The notes: generated by a model not told the origin, from the letters alone. DNA of 64,000 nucleotides from Hypomyces perniciosus (GCA_008477525.1 SPDT01000003.1:2356001-2420000); one strand, 5' to 3'. Positions 48,001-59,642 are shown, counted from the stretch's first letter. Made by a program: numbers and translations.

Positions 48001-49116
48001 ACAGACAACCTTTACTTTTCCTTTTTAAATAATATTTAAATCTATTTAATTAAGTCTTTTATTATTAGAGCTAGCGATATATTTTTATTACTTTTTGCTT
48101 TAATTTATATATCTTTAATATTTATAAACTTATCTAGATTACTATTATCCTTTCTTTATATTTAAATAAAGTTTATAAAGGAAATTGTTTATATTTATAT
48201 ATTTGTTAATAAACTTAATAATGCTTTTATTTTAAAGGAATTTATAAGCTTCCTTTTAAACTTTTAATTTAAGTCTATTATAAAAGCATTTAATAAAAGC
48301 AGAATTTCTTTATTTAACTTTAAAGGTATAGTTTTTAAAATATATAATATAATTAAAGTATTTTCCTTTTTAAACTAAGTTTATAAATTTATTTTTTGCA
48401 GTATATTCTTTATTAATATTATTAAAGATATTCTTTAACTCTTTTTTAAACTAATTATAACTTGTAAATATAGTTTATATTTACTTATTAGTATTAGCTT
48501 TATTATTAAAGAAATCCCTTTAAGTAAATTTAAACTATTTTAAAGTATTCCCTTTAAATTATCTAGCAGCTAAAAGAACTTTATTAATCTCTATATTAAG
48601 GCTAGTTAAGAAATAAGTAAAATAGTTATATAGTTAAGTAAAAAATAGTTAAAGTGCTATAGTGCTTTTATTAAAGTATTTAAAGGGTTATATCTTAAGC
48701 GACTCTTTTAAGTCTTTTAAAGGTCAGTTCCCTCTAGGGTTCAGTATAGGATTTAGATTAAGTATAGGTAGTACTTGGTTTTATAAGTCTATAATAGCTG
48801 TTTACTGTTAGTGAATTACCTGCTAAAGTTTAGCGTTTTCAGCAATTAAATATTAATAGTATTACTCTTATTTTATACAGTTAAATTCTATATATTAAAA
48901 AGCTTCCTTTATGCGGATATATAGTTATTCCGTTTTATTGACTTTATCTTTATTTTCGCTTTTACTTACATTATTGTCTCTGTTATTATTTTACTCTTAG
49001 TAAGGAAATAAAATAAAAGGTAAAGTGTTAAGGTTATTAAAAGAGGATACTGTAGTGGATATACTTGCAATATTATTTAAGATTCTTAGTAGCCTTTTAA
49101 ATAAAAGTTGTTAATG
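42024..49116 (-). pseudogene. Gypsy G1 gag-pol, RIP-decayed
   Basis: On the minus strand, gag lies toward 49,000. A protease-like site near 46,380-46,290 has its Asp changed to Asn (a VNSRVISNFI pattern). The RT start lies near 45,560-45,400 (VGYFIIFIKKKGKL, DRTLLLLI.ELQDKL). The RT core near 45,330-45,262 reads SLFKYLVIPFSLTNALAIFQK. The catalytic box at 45,036-45,047 reads YLDN. RNase H is at about 44,640-44,390 and integrase further left. Stops are dense. A 158-bp sequence splits the RT just before the catalytic box. Confidence 0.86.
45097..45254. mobile_element. 158-bp insertion in gypsy G1 RT
   Basis: Bases between two copies of ATTATT (45,091-45,096 and 45,255-45,260) break the RT frame. 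Removing them restores the expected FQK-I-N reading. The insert is GC-normal and rich in CpA and CpG (CACGTG-containing), so it escaped RIP or arrived later. The ends show only weak inverted similarity (GATACGT against TGATGTA). It could be a MITE or a captured host fragment. Confidence 0.7.
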
Positions 49117-49502
49117 TGTAATAATCCGGGTTAATTCTTAAAGGATAAACTAAGGTTTAGGGGTTTATATTAACAGAGAGGTTAAAGATAAATACTAAGC
49201 AGGGTAGTATAGTTATAATTCTATAGAATAGGTGGTTCTAGTGAATATAATTGTTAATAACTGTTTAAGTAACTATATTAAATAAGTGATAAGCCAGTTA
49301 TATATATATGAAAGGAATAATTATAGATTACCTTAGATTACATTTATTTTCCTAATAATCTATAGTAAATTCTTCCGTTGGCTTACTGGGATCACTTTAT
49401 AGTTTATGGTAATCTAAGTGATTTAATGCTGATTGGTTTGTCTATCCGAGGTTCCTCCAGGTATATACTATGTCATGTTCTTATAATGGTCAGGTCGTGA
49501 CA
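49117..49502 (-). mobile_element. Gypsy G1 5' LTR
   Basis: This 386-bp LTR ends CAGGTCGTGACA on the + strand. Its right half is less RIP-changed than the partner LTR. Confidence 0.92.
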
Positions 49503-49822
49503 TGCAGGTTCGCCGCTAGAACTACAGAGAGTCCTTAAGCTTAGCTATCCTGTAAGCTTAACAAGTAAATTACTTTATTTAGTAAAAAGGTTAAAGCCAG
49601 GGAGTAGTTAGTACATTTTATAGTAACGATTAGGTTGTTAATAATTACCAGCTAGTTCGCTATTAAGGCAGAGTCTATATACCTATAGATTTATTGTTAT
49701 TGTTAGCATTTAGCTAAAGCTGGTTGCGAATATAGGCTAGAGTTGTAGCTGCTGGAAAGTAGGTTATATAATAGAAGTAGCTAGAGTTATAGCAGTTACT
49801 AGAAATAAATTATCTTTGAATT
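49503..49822 (+). other. Element D internal DNA, noncoding remnant
   Basis: This continues 41,574-41,637 across the G1 insertion. The string GGCTAGAGTTRTAGCTGCTGG occurs in both pieces (about 41,590 and 49,731), suggesting an internal repeat near D's 3' end. No frame is seen. Confidence 0.5.
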
Positions 49823-50402
49823 TGTTAAAAAAACAAGGTTATACTGAACCTTATTTATATATGGCTTCTAGGAAGCTGCATATAACGCAGCAATAAGGAA
49901 ACGACTGAGAGTCTAGTTAAGTTAACAATAAATAAACAATTAAATTATAACTAATCTAATAGCTAAAAGCTATAGAATATCTAGTGCATATACGGCTGGT
50001 ATAGAAGTAATTATATAAACAATAGCTTTGTCTTCTATAATAGTCCTCCAATTAAATAATAGGCGTATAGCGGCAGAATTAGGTTTATAGCCGCATTCCT
50101 ATTTTCCGCAAAATTTATTTATATAGGAAATTGGCCAAATCGATTTACGGCCATATAAACAGGAAACCATTTTGGTCAGATTTTTCACAATAGCCATTAT
50201 GGCCATTGTATTGAGTCTAGGGTAGGCGGGGTAGCTGGTCCTAGCTTAATTGTTATTGTTGAAGATAACAGAAATTTCCTAACTTACACCAAAATTCCTC
50301 TAGGAACTCGGTCTTAGTATCAGGCCTAATTCCAGGTCTAGCCAGAATAGGAAGGTTACCCAAATACACTGAAATCCTTACTTTTTAGCCCTCCTTTTAA
50401 CA
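49823..50402 (-). mobile_element. Solo Copia-E LTR (E10)
   Basis: This 580-bp reversed LTR has the perfect duplication GAATT (49,818-49,822 and 50,403-50,407). RIP load is light to moderate. Confidence 0.94.
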
Positions 50403-50868
50403 GAATTGTCTGTGATATTGAAGAAAGGAGTAGGATACTCTGTAGTTTAAATACTAATAAAGTATTATAACCTTAATTAAACCTTAATTAAATTTGCTTT
50501 GTAGTTAAAATAGACTAATAGAGTATTATAACTTTAATCGAATTCGCTTAATAATTAGAATAGATTAAAAGAAGTAATATAGTTTAATTAAATAAATTAA
50601 TAGCTTTTTATAATATTAATAAAAAATTATTTTTAATAATAACTACCTAATTATCCTAATCCTATTTACTAGTAAATATAATATGAATGTTTTTAAGTAC
50701 TATAGCTGCTTAAAGGATTATTATATTATATATAAATATAAAGGGAATATCGAAACTCTTAAAAGATAATAAAGAAGCTAATATAATAATACTAACGTTC
50801 TTAGGAATAGGGGAATACTTATCTTTTTATAACTGCAGTATTCGAAAACGCGGGTCCAGGCTTATAAC
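50403..50868 (+). other. Element D 3' internal remnant
   Basis: AT-rich DNA lies between solo LTR E10 and D's right LTR. A near-tandem pair lies at about 50,455-50,575 (GTATTATAACCTTAAT and GTATTATAACTTTAAT repeats). No coding frame is readable. Confidence 0.45.
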
Positions 50869-51140
50869 TGTTATATAAAGCGGATCGCATAGTCAGTATA
50901 TTCATTTCACTATATAGGTCAAAAGGCACCTGAATTCTGGCTCTATTCCTCTCTCCTGTCCATTATTGAAGAACAATAATCTTATATCTTTAATAGTTTC
51001 CTCGCCAGCCACTTTATAGTGTATCTAGAACGCGTCGCGTTCCTCTGTTCTATATCGTTAGCTCCTCCTCGAGTTCCATATCGCAATTTCCTTTATTTCC
51101 ATTTCAACAGAGTTTTCCATCTCGTCCGCACTATCCGACA
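50869..51140 (+). mobile_element. Element D 3' LTR
   Basis: This 272-bp LTR starts TGTTATATAAAGCGG and ends CTATCCGACA. It is followed by the right ATATT duplication and then by apparent single-copy host sequence. Confidence 0.87.
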
Positions 51141-51244
51141 ATATTAGCCATAGATTTGATTATGGGCGGAGTTTAAACCCATAATGGAACCCTCCTATGA
51201 CTCTCTTCACTTTGCATTACACCATACTATCACATGTCCGCCTA
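51141..51244. other. Host sliver between element D and the LINE
   Basis: About 100 bp of GC-normal, CpA-rich sequence remain. It includes the inverted pair ATTATGGG...CCCATAAT and ends in ACATGTCCGCCTA, the left copy of the LINE target duplication (51,232-51,244). It is the ancestral link between gene islands 1 and 2. Confidence 0.7.
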
Positions 51245-51699
51245 CAAGCTTCCCTCCTACACCTACAGGTACCCCACCTTTTGGGTGCCTACTCACCAAA
51301 ATTCGCAACCTTTTAACTAGCTATTAAGAAAAATAAGTTCAATAATGCTCCCTCGCCCCTCCTAGGCATATAGAGAAAGATGGCGAATGCTATTAGACTC
51401 TAAGCAAACTAGGGATAACTAAACCTCGCTGCCGCTAGGCAGGCAGCAATCTAGCGACTTAAAAAGGAGAGTACTCCTTTAATCCTAGGATAAAAAGGGA
51501 CTATAGTCCTCCCGCTTATTCCTAAGAAATATTGCATTAACGATAAACGCAGTAAAATTAATATCCCTAAACTCAATTTTGGTTCTAATATAAAACCTAA
51601 TATCTCTCTCTTTTTAAAAGGGATTTAAAAAGGCCTCTCTTCCTCCCTTTAAAGTAGGCTAATAAAAGTACCTGCCTTTAATAACAGTAAATAGTCTAC

Positions 51700-53100
51700 T
51701 GCAGCTTATAAAATCTTCACTTAAATTAAAAAAATTAATATAATTTAAAGAGCTAGATAAAAAGTTTTATTCTTAATAGCCTAAACTATTAATAACTGCT
51801 TAGCTAAATATTAAAGAAAATACTATCTTTTAGCCGCCCTGTAAGTAAATAAAGCATTTACTGATACTTTTAAGGGCCTTTTTTTTCTAGGGGCTTTTGC
51901 AGACCCTAAGAAATTAAGCAGAAACCCCTCTTTAGCTTAACTAACAACTATATAGCCAGTTAGTAAAAAGATTTACCAAAACGTTAAGCAATAATAAATT
52001 AAACCCTACCTTTTAACTTAGATTAACCTAGGCGCCCCGCTAGCGATTAATAGCCTAAAGCAAGTTATATAAGCTATAGTCGCGGCTATAGATATAAATA
52101 AAAATCCCTTAATATAAGGAAAAGGAAATAAACTTACCCTTTAAAGTAATAGCAGGCCAGCCTTTATTACTTTTAAAAATAAATAAAAATAAATAAAGAT
52201 TACTTTAAAGACTAATAACAGGATCTTCCTTTAAGTCCCTTTAAACTATAGCTAGAAGAAAATTACTGCTATTAGCGTTAAGCAAGAGGTTATTAAAATT
52301 AGTAACTTTAAAAGTAAAGATATTACCTATTTCTAGGAAATAAAGTCTAGCTTTATACTCTAAACTAAAACAGAAAATATTAGAAAAAAGATCCTTACTT
52401 TAACTTTAACTGCAAAGGCTAGTAGCCTAAAGATTAAAGAAGCGCGTATATAAAAGAGCTTTTTTATATACAGTATCCTTAAATACTATATTAATACCTT
52501 AGGCACCTCCTTTATAAATACACTAGTCTTAATTAAAGCTAAAGTAAATACTAGGTTTAAAAAACCCTTAATCTTTTACTAAAAGGCCCCTTTTAGCAAG
52601 ACTATTAATACCTGCTATTACTTTATTTTATTTAAAGAAAATATTAAGGCAGGATTTAAACTTTTTAGCTATTTAGCCTTAATAAAACTTTAAGTCTAAA
52701 AAGCCTAAATAATTTAATATAATAAATACCTCGGCTTTTATAACCTTTAAAGGTATACTAAAACTATATACTATAAAAAGTACAGTAAACCTGCCTTTTA
52801 ATATACTAATAAAAATAGAAACTGTAATAACTTTACTTAATATATTAACTGCCTTAAACTTTATTAATCTAATGCTTTAAACTACTATATATACTTAACT
52901 ATTAAAGATAATATAAAAGTATATACTATTAAAAAATAACTTAAAAGCATTAAAGAACTTAAGACTTAGGAATTCTAAAAGAGGAACCCTGCCCCCTTTA
53001 CCCTTAAGCCTAAACCTAGTATACTTAAAGGAGGAGCTTTTTAAACTGCCCTAGCCAGATCTCCTACTACTCCTAAGGCTTAAATTTAAAGACCCCCCCC
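51700..53100 (+). pseudogene. LINE ORF1 (gag-like) relic
   Basis: Read through stops, the region near 52,740-52,900 resembles a degraded CCHC zinc-knuckle cluster. Several expected Cys are now Tyr, as TGC/TGT to TAC/TAT by G-to-A. A Pro-rich stretch at about 53,040-53,150 leads into ORF2. The limits are approximate. Confidence 0.55.
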
Positions 53101-53149
53101 TTTAAATAAAATAATACCCCTTACCCCTATAATAAAGCCCCTTTAAAAT

Positions 53150-56100
53150 AAAATTAACTTAATAAATATCTTTAATAGTTTATTAAAGGAAAGTTTACTA
53201 GCCTGCTTTACAGTAAAGGTTATTAATTTTAATAACTTTATAAATAATACTTTAAGGGAATCCTTTAAAAGAGATAAACTTTATAAGCTTAACTTATAAA
53301 TAATAAACCCTATTAAAACCGCTAAAAGAACTCTAGCCTAAAGATCTTTTAAGCTAATATAGGAAAAAGGGGAAAGTATTATAATACAGCCCTTTTATTA
53401 GCCTAAGAAAATAGCTTTAATATTATATTAATCTAAAAGCTATAGACCCGCTAAAATACTATATTATCTAAAAAATAAACAAAATCTTACCCTAACTTTT
53501 AAGTATTTAACCTATTTAATAATTAAAAGGAGACTAGACCCTTTATCCTTATATATATTAGAAAATCACTAAATTTATTATATTAATAACTTTTACCTTT
53601 AGGACTAAAAAGCGACTGCGTTTATTAAATAGAAGTCTATAGCTATATTATTATTAATATTTACTATAAAGCTTCTTTTAATACTATAATAGAAACCCTT
53701 AAAAGGTAAAGTCAGCCCCCTTTAAACTTAATTATTATAGGAGACTTTAATATAATATATTAAATATAGCAGTTAAGCTAAGTCTTAAATACTGCAGGTA
53801 ATAGACTAGCTAAATAGGCAAATAAATATAACCTAGCCCCCGCCTTTATAGATACCCCTATAAAGGATTCTAGGAAATATATTAACTTTATTTTCTTTAA
53901 CTGCCTTATATTAACAACTATTGTAAAAAACCTAAATATAGGCTTAGACTACTATACAGTTACTACTATACTTTTAAGCCTTACTAGGCTAATAGCTAGT
54001 ATAGGAAAGAAATATATCCTTTTTAAAAGTTTATAAAAGTTTAGCCAGTTAATATATATATATACTTAGCTCCTCTTAAAGGTAAATATAACTAACTTAA
54101 CTAAAAAAGACCTAGATGCAGCAGTATAAGTACTTTAAAGGTTTTTTATAGACTATATATAGTTAGCAAGCAAAAAGAGATATTAAAATAGATATAGCGC
54201 CTTTTAATAGGATAAAGACTATTAAATAGCCTATTTAGCTTTTATTATAGCATTTACTGGGACTAATAAATAAACTAAAGTAAAGAAAATACTATATAAT
54301 ATAGTTAAATATAAGAAATGCAATTATTAAAATAAAATTATAGCTAAAGCTAGCTTAGGTAAAGGTATTTAATAGGTGGCTAAATAGTGTAAAGCTATAG
54401 ACTGGTTTTAACCCCCCCTTTTAATAGATAGCAATAAAAGTATTTTAAACCTTAAAGAGTAAGCGGCCTTTTTTAAGGAATATTTACTATAATAAAAGGG
54501 AGTAGAAAAAGATATTAAAAACCTATAGGAACTGCAGGTATTAAAAAACCTTTAAATACTATAAAATAAAACAGTTATTAAAAAAGAGGCAAAAAAGGCT
54601 ATAACTAAAGCAGGGAATACTATACCTAGCGCAGACAGTATATTAATTGCCCTTTTATACTATATATAGCCTACTATTAAAAAGTTTATTATAAACCTCT
54701 TTAAAGGCTGCCTTAAATTAAAGTATTACCCCCTCCCTTTTAAAAATACTAAGGTTATTATTATTTTTAAGCCTAATAAACCTAATTATATAGATTATAA
54801 AGCTTTTAAGCTTATTTTACTATTATCCTATATAAAAAAAGGCTTAAAAAGACTGTTTACTAAAAAAGTATCCCTTTTAATACTTAAATATAAAATCCTT
54901 TTAAAGTAATACTTTAAGGCCCTCTTTAAAAGAGCAGCTATAGACCTAGTTGCCTACTTAATTTATAATATTAAAGTTGCTTTAAATAAAGGGGAGGTTA
55001 TAACCTTTTTTACCTTTAATATCTCTAAAGCCTTTAATATTATTATAAAGAATAGACTAGTTTTATAGTTTAAATAATAAAGCTGGCCTGTTTAGTTTAT
55101 AAAATAGGCAAAGTCCTTTATAAGCAATAAAACTGCATCTATCTATAAAAGAGATAAAACTAGTTTACTAAACCTTGCCTTTAAATATAATACCTTATAA
55201 AAGTCCTTTATCTCTTTTATTATATTAATACTATACTTTAGCCTAATCCTTTAATTTAAAAATTAATAGTTTTACTTTAAGTATATTAATAATATTGCTA
55301 TATTTATTATAGGCAGGTCTACTTAAAAAACAGCTACCTTTATATAATAGGCATTTAATAAAATACTAAAATAAAAAATAAAGAATATAATATCCTTTAA
55401 CTATATTAAAGCTAAACTGCTGCACTTTTACTATATAAAAGGCTAAATATATAAAGAAAGTATTATAATAAAAGGAAAACCAGTCTAACCTAAAAAGGAT
55501 ATTTAATAGCTAAAGGTCTACCTCAATTTAAAGCTCTTTTTTAAAAAATATATAAAAATACTTACAGGTAAAGTTTATAAAGTCTTTAATTTCTTTAAAT
55601 TACTTAATAAGACTTAAAAAGGCTTACCCTTTAAGGCTATAGTATAAGCTGCAAAGGCCTATATCCTCCCTATTGCCTTATATAAAATAAAAGTATAGTA
55701 GCTAAAGTATAAATAATAGTTATAAATTAACTTTAATAAATAAATAAATATAAAAGTATTTAGCCTAATAGAAAAAATAAATAAAGCTTTTAAAGCTGCA
55801 GTAAAGGCAGTCTTTTTAGTTTAAAAGACTATAAGTATTCCTGTTTTATATAGAGAATTAAGGGTCCCCCTAGCCAGTATTACCTTAGCCTAAGCTTAAT
55901 TTAAATATACAGTAAGATTTGCGGGACTAGATTAAAACTACCCAATCAGTTAATGCATTAATAAGAAACTCCCTCTTTAGCTATTATAAACTAGACTTCA
56001 GCGCACTGCCGCCCTAATTAACAGGACTATTAGGCCTATACTTTTCGCTAAAAAGTCCCTATATATTCTCTTTAATCCCAACTTAAAAAATATAAGTAAA

Positions 56101-57000
56101 TTAACTACAGTAAAGAAATACTTAAAGATAATTAAGTCTTTCCCCCTTTACTTAATCTTAGCCTATTTAAATAAATCTTAAATTAAAGGAAATATAAGCT
56201 AAAAAGTAATCGCTTACTATAAAGTAAAAGCAACTATAAATACTGGGCGCTTTAATAATATAGAGGTCTATAATATAGAAGTATAGGCTGCCTTAAAGGC
56301 TATAAAGCTAATAGCTAAATATATAAAGGAAAACTATATAATCTAAACCGCCTACCTTTTCCTAAATAATTTATTAATTATTAATAGGCTATTTAATAAG
56401 CCCCCCCCTTTTATATAAAGAGTATATATATACTTTTAGAAACTAGTATAAAGCATTTTACCTTACAGGACTTATATCTTATAGGTTCCAGGATATAAAG
56501 ATATTATAGGCAATAAATAAGCTAACTGTTTGGCTAAATAAGGCGCAGCCCTCCCTGCTGCGCTATAGAACTAGGCTATAATTATATATATTAAAAAATA
56601 AATTAAAGAAAAAGTCGCAGAGGTAAAGGAATAAAACTGGCTCAGCAAGACCCTAGAGGGCTATAAACGATAGGGACTTAAGGCCCCAGCTTCCCCCTTA
56701 AAACTCAAGCTCCTATACCCTATCCTCCACAGGCTTCTAGCAGAAAGATTAAGATATAGGGACTTCCAAGAATACTATAAACGCTTTGGGCACGATAAAG
56801 AGTCTGTCTGTAAATGCAGCGAATTAAAGAGATAAGGCCATTTCGCGGAATGTAGAATAGTTAAGCCTTTCCTCCCAGATATCCCCCTAAAAGAGACCCC
56901 CCTCTCTTACCTACTCGGACCTATAAGAAGCAAGGCTTTCCAGAAACTAATAGAGGAAGCGGACCTTTATAGCCTTCCCCCGGCAGAAACAGATTGACAT
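53150..57000 (+). pseudogene. LINE ORF2: endonuclease, RT, RNase H, zinc-finger-like tail
   Basis: Endonuclease motifs are LIIIGDFN (about 53,729-53,752) and NIGLDYYTVTT (53,935-53,967). The latter derives from the S-D-H-x-P motif, with Ser to Leu and His to Tyr by CpA-to-TpA. RT spans about 54,750-55,330 with TKVIIIFKPNK and GEVITFFTFNISKAFN. The catalytic box at 55,282-55,293 reads YINN. The RNase H end near 56,480-56,570 has VPGYKDIIGNKQAN.LAKQGAA. The tail at 56,809-56,856 has a C-K-C...H...C pattern. There are many stops and the product is non-functional. Confidence 0.9.
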
Positions 57001-57130
57001 TACCCAGATTGACCCTTTTTTCCTTTATAAATTAAAACTCAGCAAACAGCGGCGCAAGCCGCCGGCTCTTGACGTCCTATTGCCTATAAGGGATTTATAT
57101 AACTAGCTTACTTAGTGGACGTAAATAATA

Positions 57131-57150
57131 AAACAAACAAACAAACAAAC
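57131..57150 (+). repeat. (AAAC)n LINE tail
   Basis: Five AAAC units mark the 3' end of the LINE. The last AC may also belong to the target duplication. Confidence 0.93.
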
Positions 57151-57161
57151 ATGTCCGCCTA

Positions 57162-59642
57162 ATGATATGATCCTGTCGGATAACGCCGACCTTGTTGTTT
57201 GAAGGATTGGATATTGGGTATGCAAGGGAGTTTGCTATTGGATGTGATGTGAAACAGAACGCGCGTCGTTCCCTTTTCTACAATAAAAGGGCCGGAAGGA
57301 AAACCAATTAAGATAAGACGGATCGGGTCAAAGTACACACATAACATGGTATAATAGAGTGGGAATTCAGGTACCTACTTCGTAGAATGCCCTATTACTA
57401 TTGTGATGGGTTCAGACCGACTATACCACCACGTTGCACGACAGATCCAAGGATCTCAGCTCAAAGTTTCATCCATGACTCAAATGTTCTATGGAATCAT
57501 CAGAGAATACCTATTGATTCCTAATCTTCGCTCACAACTTCATATTAACACATCAATATATTTCACATTATAAATTAGCGGAGTCTTACTGCCCCGTCTC
57601 AGTGTGCTGATTACCAATATCACGGCTCAAGCTCCGAAGGGTCCACTCCGAGTCCGGGGCCATGACCCCCACCCGAGTCCAAGGCCTACGAGTAAGGAGA
57701 TCCATTTGTTCTCCGGCGCTCGCACATTAGCGGCACTCCGAAGAAACGCATCCACTGGCTTACACAACGACATGTCAGCTCTGACTAACAATTGTAAATG
57801 CACTGCATTGCGCTACTGATTGGGATGAACCAAACCACCAACCTTGACGCATTTCTAAGCATGTGAATGTCGAGGTAAGGGGGATGTACGAAAGACGCCG
57901 AGGTAAGTTTCAGCTGAGCATATACGAAGTACGAAGGATTAATATACATAGAGTTGCAAAGGAGATGTGCAGCAATTCGGAAACGTGGATTAGTATTACA
58001 TTGGCTGAAGAAGCTGGGGTGCTGTCTGTTGAGCCGACATGCATGTCGCCCATGTCAACAACATGAAAAAACCAAGACCGAAAGCCTACGCGGCGTTAAC
58101 ACAATAGGATCCTTTCCTCCGCCACTGTAGACCTACAAGAGTCATGAAAATCGACATTGGTAGTCCCTTCAAAACCATAAGCCTCAGCGGATCCATAAGT
58201 TTACGATTCTACACACCCACAGAACCCTTCTTCAAACTCGGTCATCAGTCTAATATCGTTCAAGTATCCAATCCCCCTGTCGAAAGCCTTTCTTTGGAAT
58301 CCAGACCTCGGGAAATCCGAAAGTTGCAGTTGTACCCGCCATTTGGATTGGGGGGAGGGGGGTTAGTCTGCCTTCAAAATACCATTCAATATCCTAGGCA
58401 TCTAGAAACTATACAGAGGCATACCTGAATAACCAATCTGGTGCTTTCCTGTCAGCCTCTCATTTACCTTGTTGTGAGTACATGTGTTCCATGTAGAAGG
58501 CTTCAAACTTGAGCGTGAAACGTTGTAACTATTTAGCAATTACATCATTAGGATACCAGAGGCAAAGTTAAGGTTTGCCAGATTTTCCTCCAGGTCGCCA
58601 GTGGGTTGCAAGTGGAGACTCTCCATGAGTGATATCTGAATCAGTCCATGGAGACTCCATATCAATGGTGAGACAGCCGGTGAGTCTAGGGTTTGCTTGA
58701 TTCTTTTCAGCAGGATGACCTGCCACACCCTCAACAAAACCAGTTAAGTACTTTGTATTCAATCAGAGATTTGACAGACGTGTCGGAGACGCTGGCGAAG
58801 CCCGTGAAAGTTCAGTTTATTTTATCCTCAAGAACATAAGGTCGATGATAATAAATCAAGGAAAGAGTTTATCCACCGGAAGCAAGGAGAACGCCGTTGA
58901 ACGCCCATGACAAACAGCGTATATGCAGAATACAATGACCTATCCACACCATCACAGAGACTAATGATTAGTAGGCAGTATGCTCTTTTCTTTTCTGTGA
59001 CTAGAAAGTCGAAGTGTAGGTTCCAGTCCTTCTCGGCCCTGAGCTTGACGATTCTAGTAATAATCTAAGGAAAAGCGATGCGTAATGCTCCGGCCTCGAG
59101 TCGCCCGAAGCAATGGTCTATCGAAACAGGCTGTGAATGGGCACTGATGATAGTGATATACTGTATCCATGTCTGTTCTTCGTCCTCACGATTTCTATGT
59201 TGAACCCGACCTTGTAGTGAATGACCAAATCAACTTTTCAGCTTCAAGCTCGAGCTAATCGCTGCTGGGTTCCTACTAGTCTTCTAACCGCTCGTCAGAC
59301 CAAGGACAGAAACGGGATCGATTTACCGCTTGGGTCACTGACAACACGTGGGCAATGTGTAAAACGTTATAGTTATTGGTATAGAACAGGTAAGACATGA
59401 TCCGGGCCATACATATATGCCTGGCACAACAAAGGAATAGGGATCCGGGTTGAGGAATTGACTTAGCCGCCGCTGGTGAAGGGGCCGGCTTGAGGGATTG
59501 AATTAGCCCCTGGTGAAGGGGCCTGCAGATATTCTATAATAGCGTACATGTCCATTTAAAACCCATAGACATAGAGAGAGAGGGAGGGAGAACCGAGAGA
59601 GTAGGAGCCGAAGATAAAGACAAAAATAGAGGAGATTGGATC
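57162..59642. other. Intergenic region left of GTP cyclohydrolase I
   Basis: This is about 2.5 kb of GC-normal sequence without RIP decay. Only short unconvincing ORFs are present (57,604-57,819 +, 58,144-58,428 +, 58,540-58,737 -). They have no recognisable domain, and I see no linking introns. A two-unit tandem repeat of about 40 bp (TTGAGG.ATTGA.TTAGCC...GGTGAAGGGGCC) lies at 59,450-59,526. A GA-rich tract lies at 59,573-59,620, probably in the 3' untranslated region of the next gene. Confidence 0.6.

Larger units (their letters stand above)
41638..49502 (-). mobile_element. Gypsy G1 retrotransposon, full length
   Basis: LTRs of 386 bp (41,638-42,023 and 49,117-49,502) bound the element, with the perfect duplication TGCAG (41,633-41,637 and 49,503-49,507). 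The purine-rich complement of CCCCCTCTTATT (about 42,030) next to the left LTR shows that the element reads on the minus strand, 5' end on the right. It totals 7.9 kb, with one 158-bp insertion. Confidence 0.93.
29685..51140 (+). mobile_element. LTR retrotransposon D, nested block
   Basis: LTRs at 29,685-29,936 and 50,869-51,140 have the same orientation, are about 272 bp long (the left lacks some 18 bp), and run ancestral TGTTGCATAAAGCGG to CCGACA. The outer flanks carry the identical 5-bp duplication ATATT (29,680-29,684 and 51,141-51,145). D's own internal DNA survives in pieces: 29,938-29,986, 39,228-39,887, about 40,585-41,168, 41,574-41,637, 49,503-49,822 and 50,403-50,868. Between the pieces lie gypsy A, gypsy G1, solo LTRs, a TIR element and unassigned DNA. 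The RNase H piece makes D a gypsy-type element on the + strand. Confidence 0.82.
51245..57148 (+). mobile_element. Tad1-like LINE, full length
   Basis: This 5.9-kb non-LTR retrotransposon ends in (AAAC)n. It is flanked by an 11-13 bp duplication, (AC)ATGTCCGCCTA, at 51,232-51,244 and 57,149-57,161. ORF1-like sequence spans about 51,700-53,100. Endonuclease, RT, RNase H and a C-terminal zinc-finger-like region follow in the Tad1 order. The first 250 bp and the last 500 bp retain CpA sites, while the middle is strongly RIP-decayed. Confidence 0.93.

Noticed and set aside
57604..58762. Several 60-95 codon ORFs between the LINE and GTP cyclohydrolase I
   Set aside because: They have no domain, introns linking them or codon signature. 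Any coding role would need transcript evidence.
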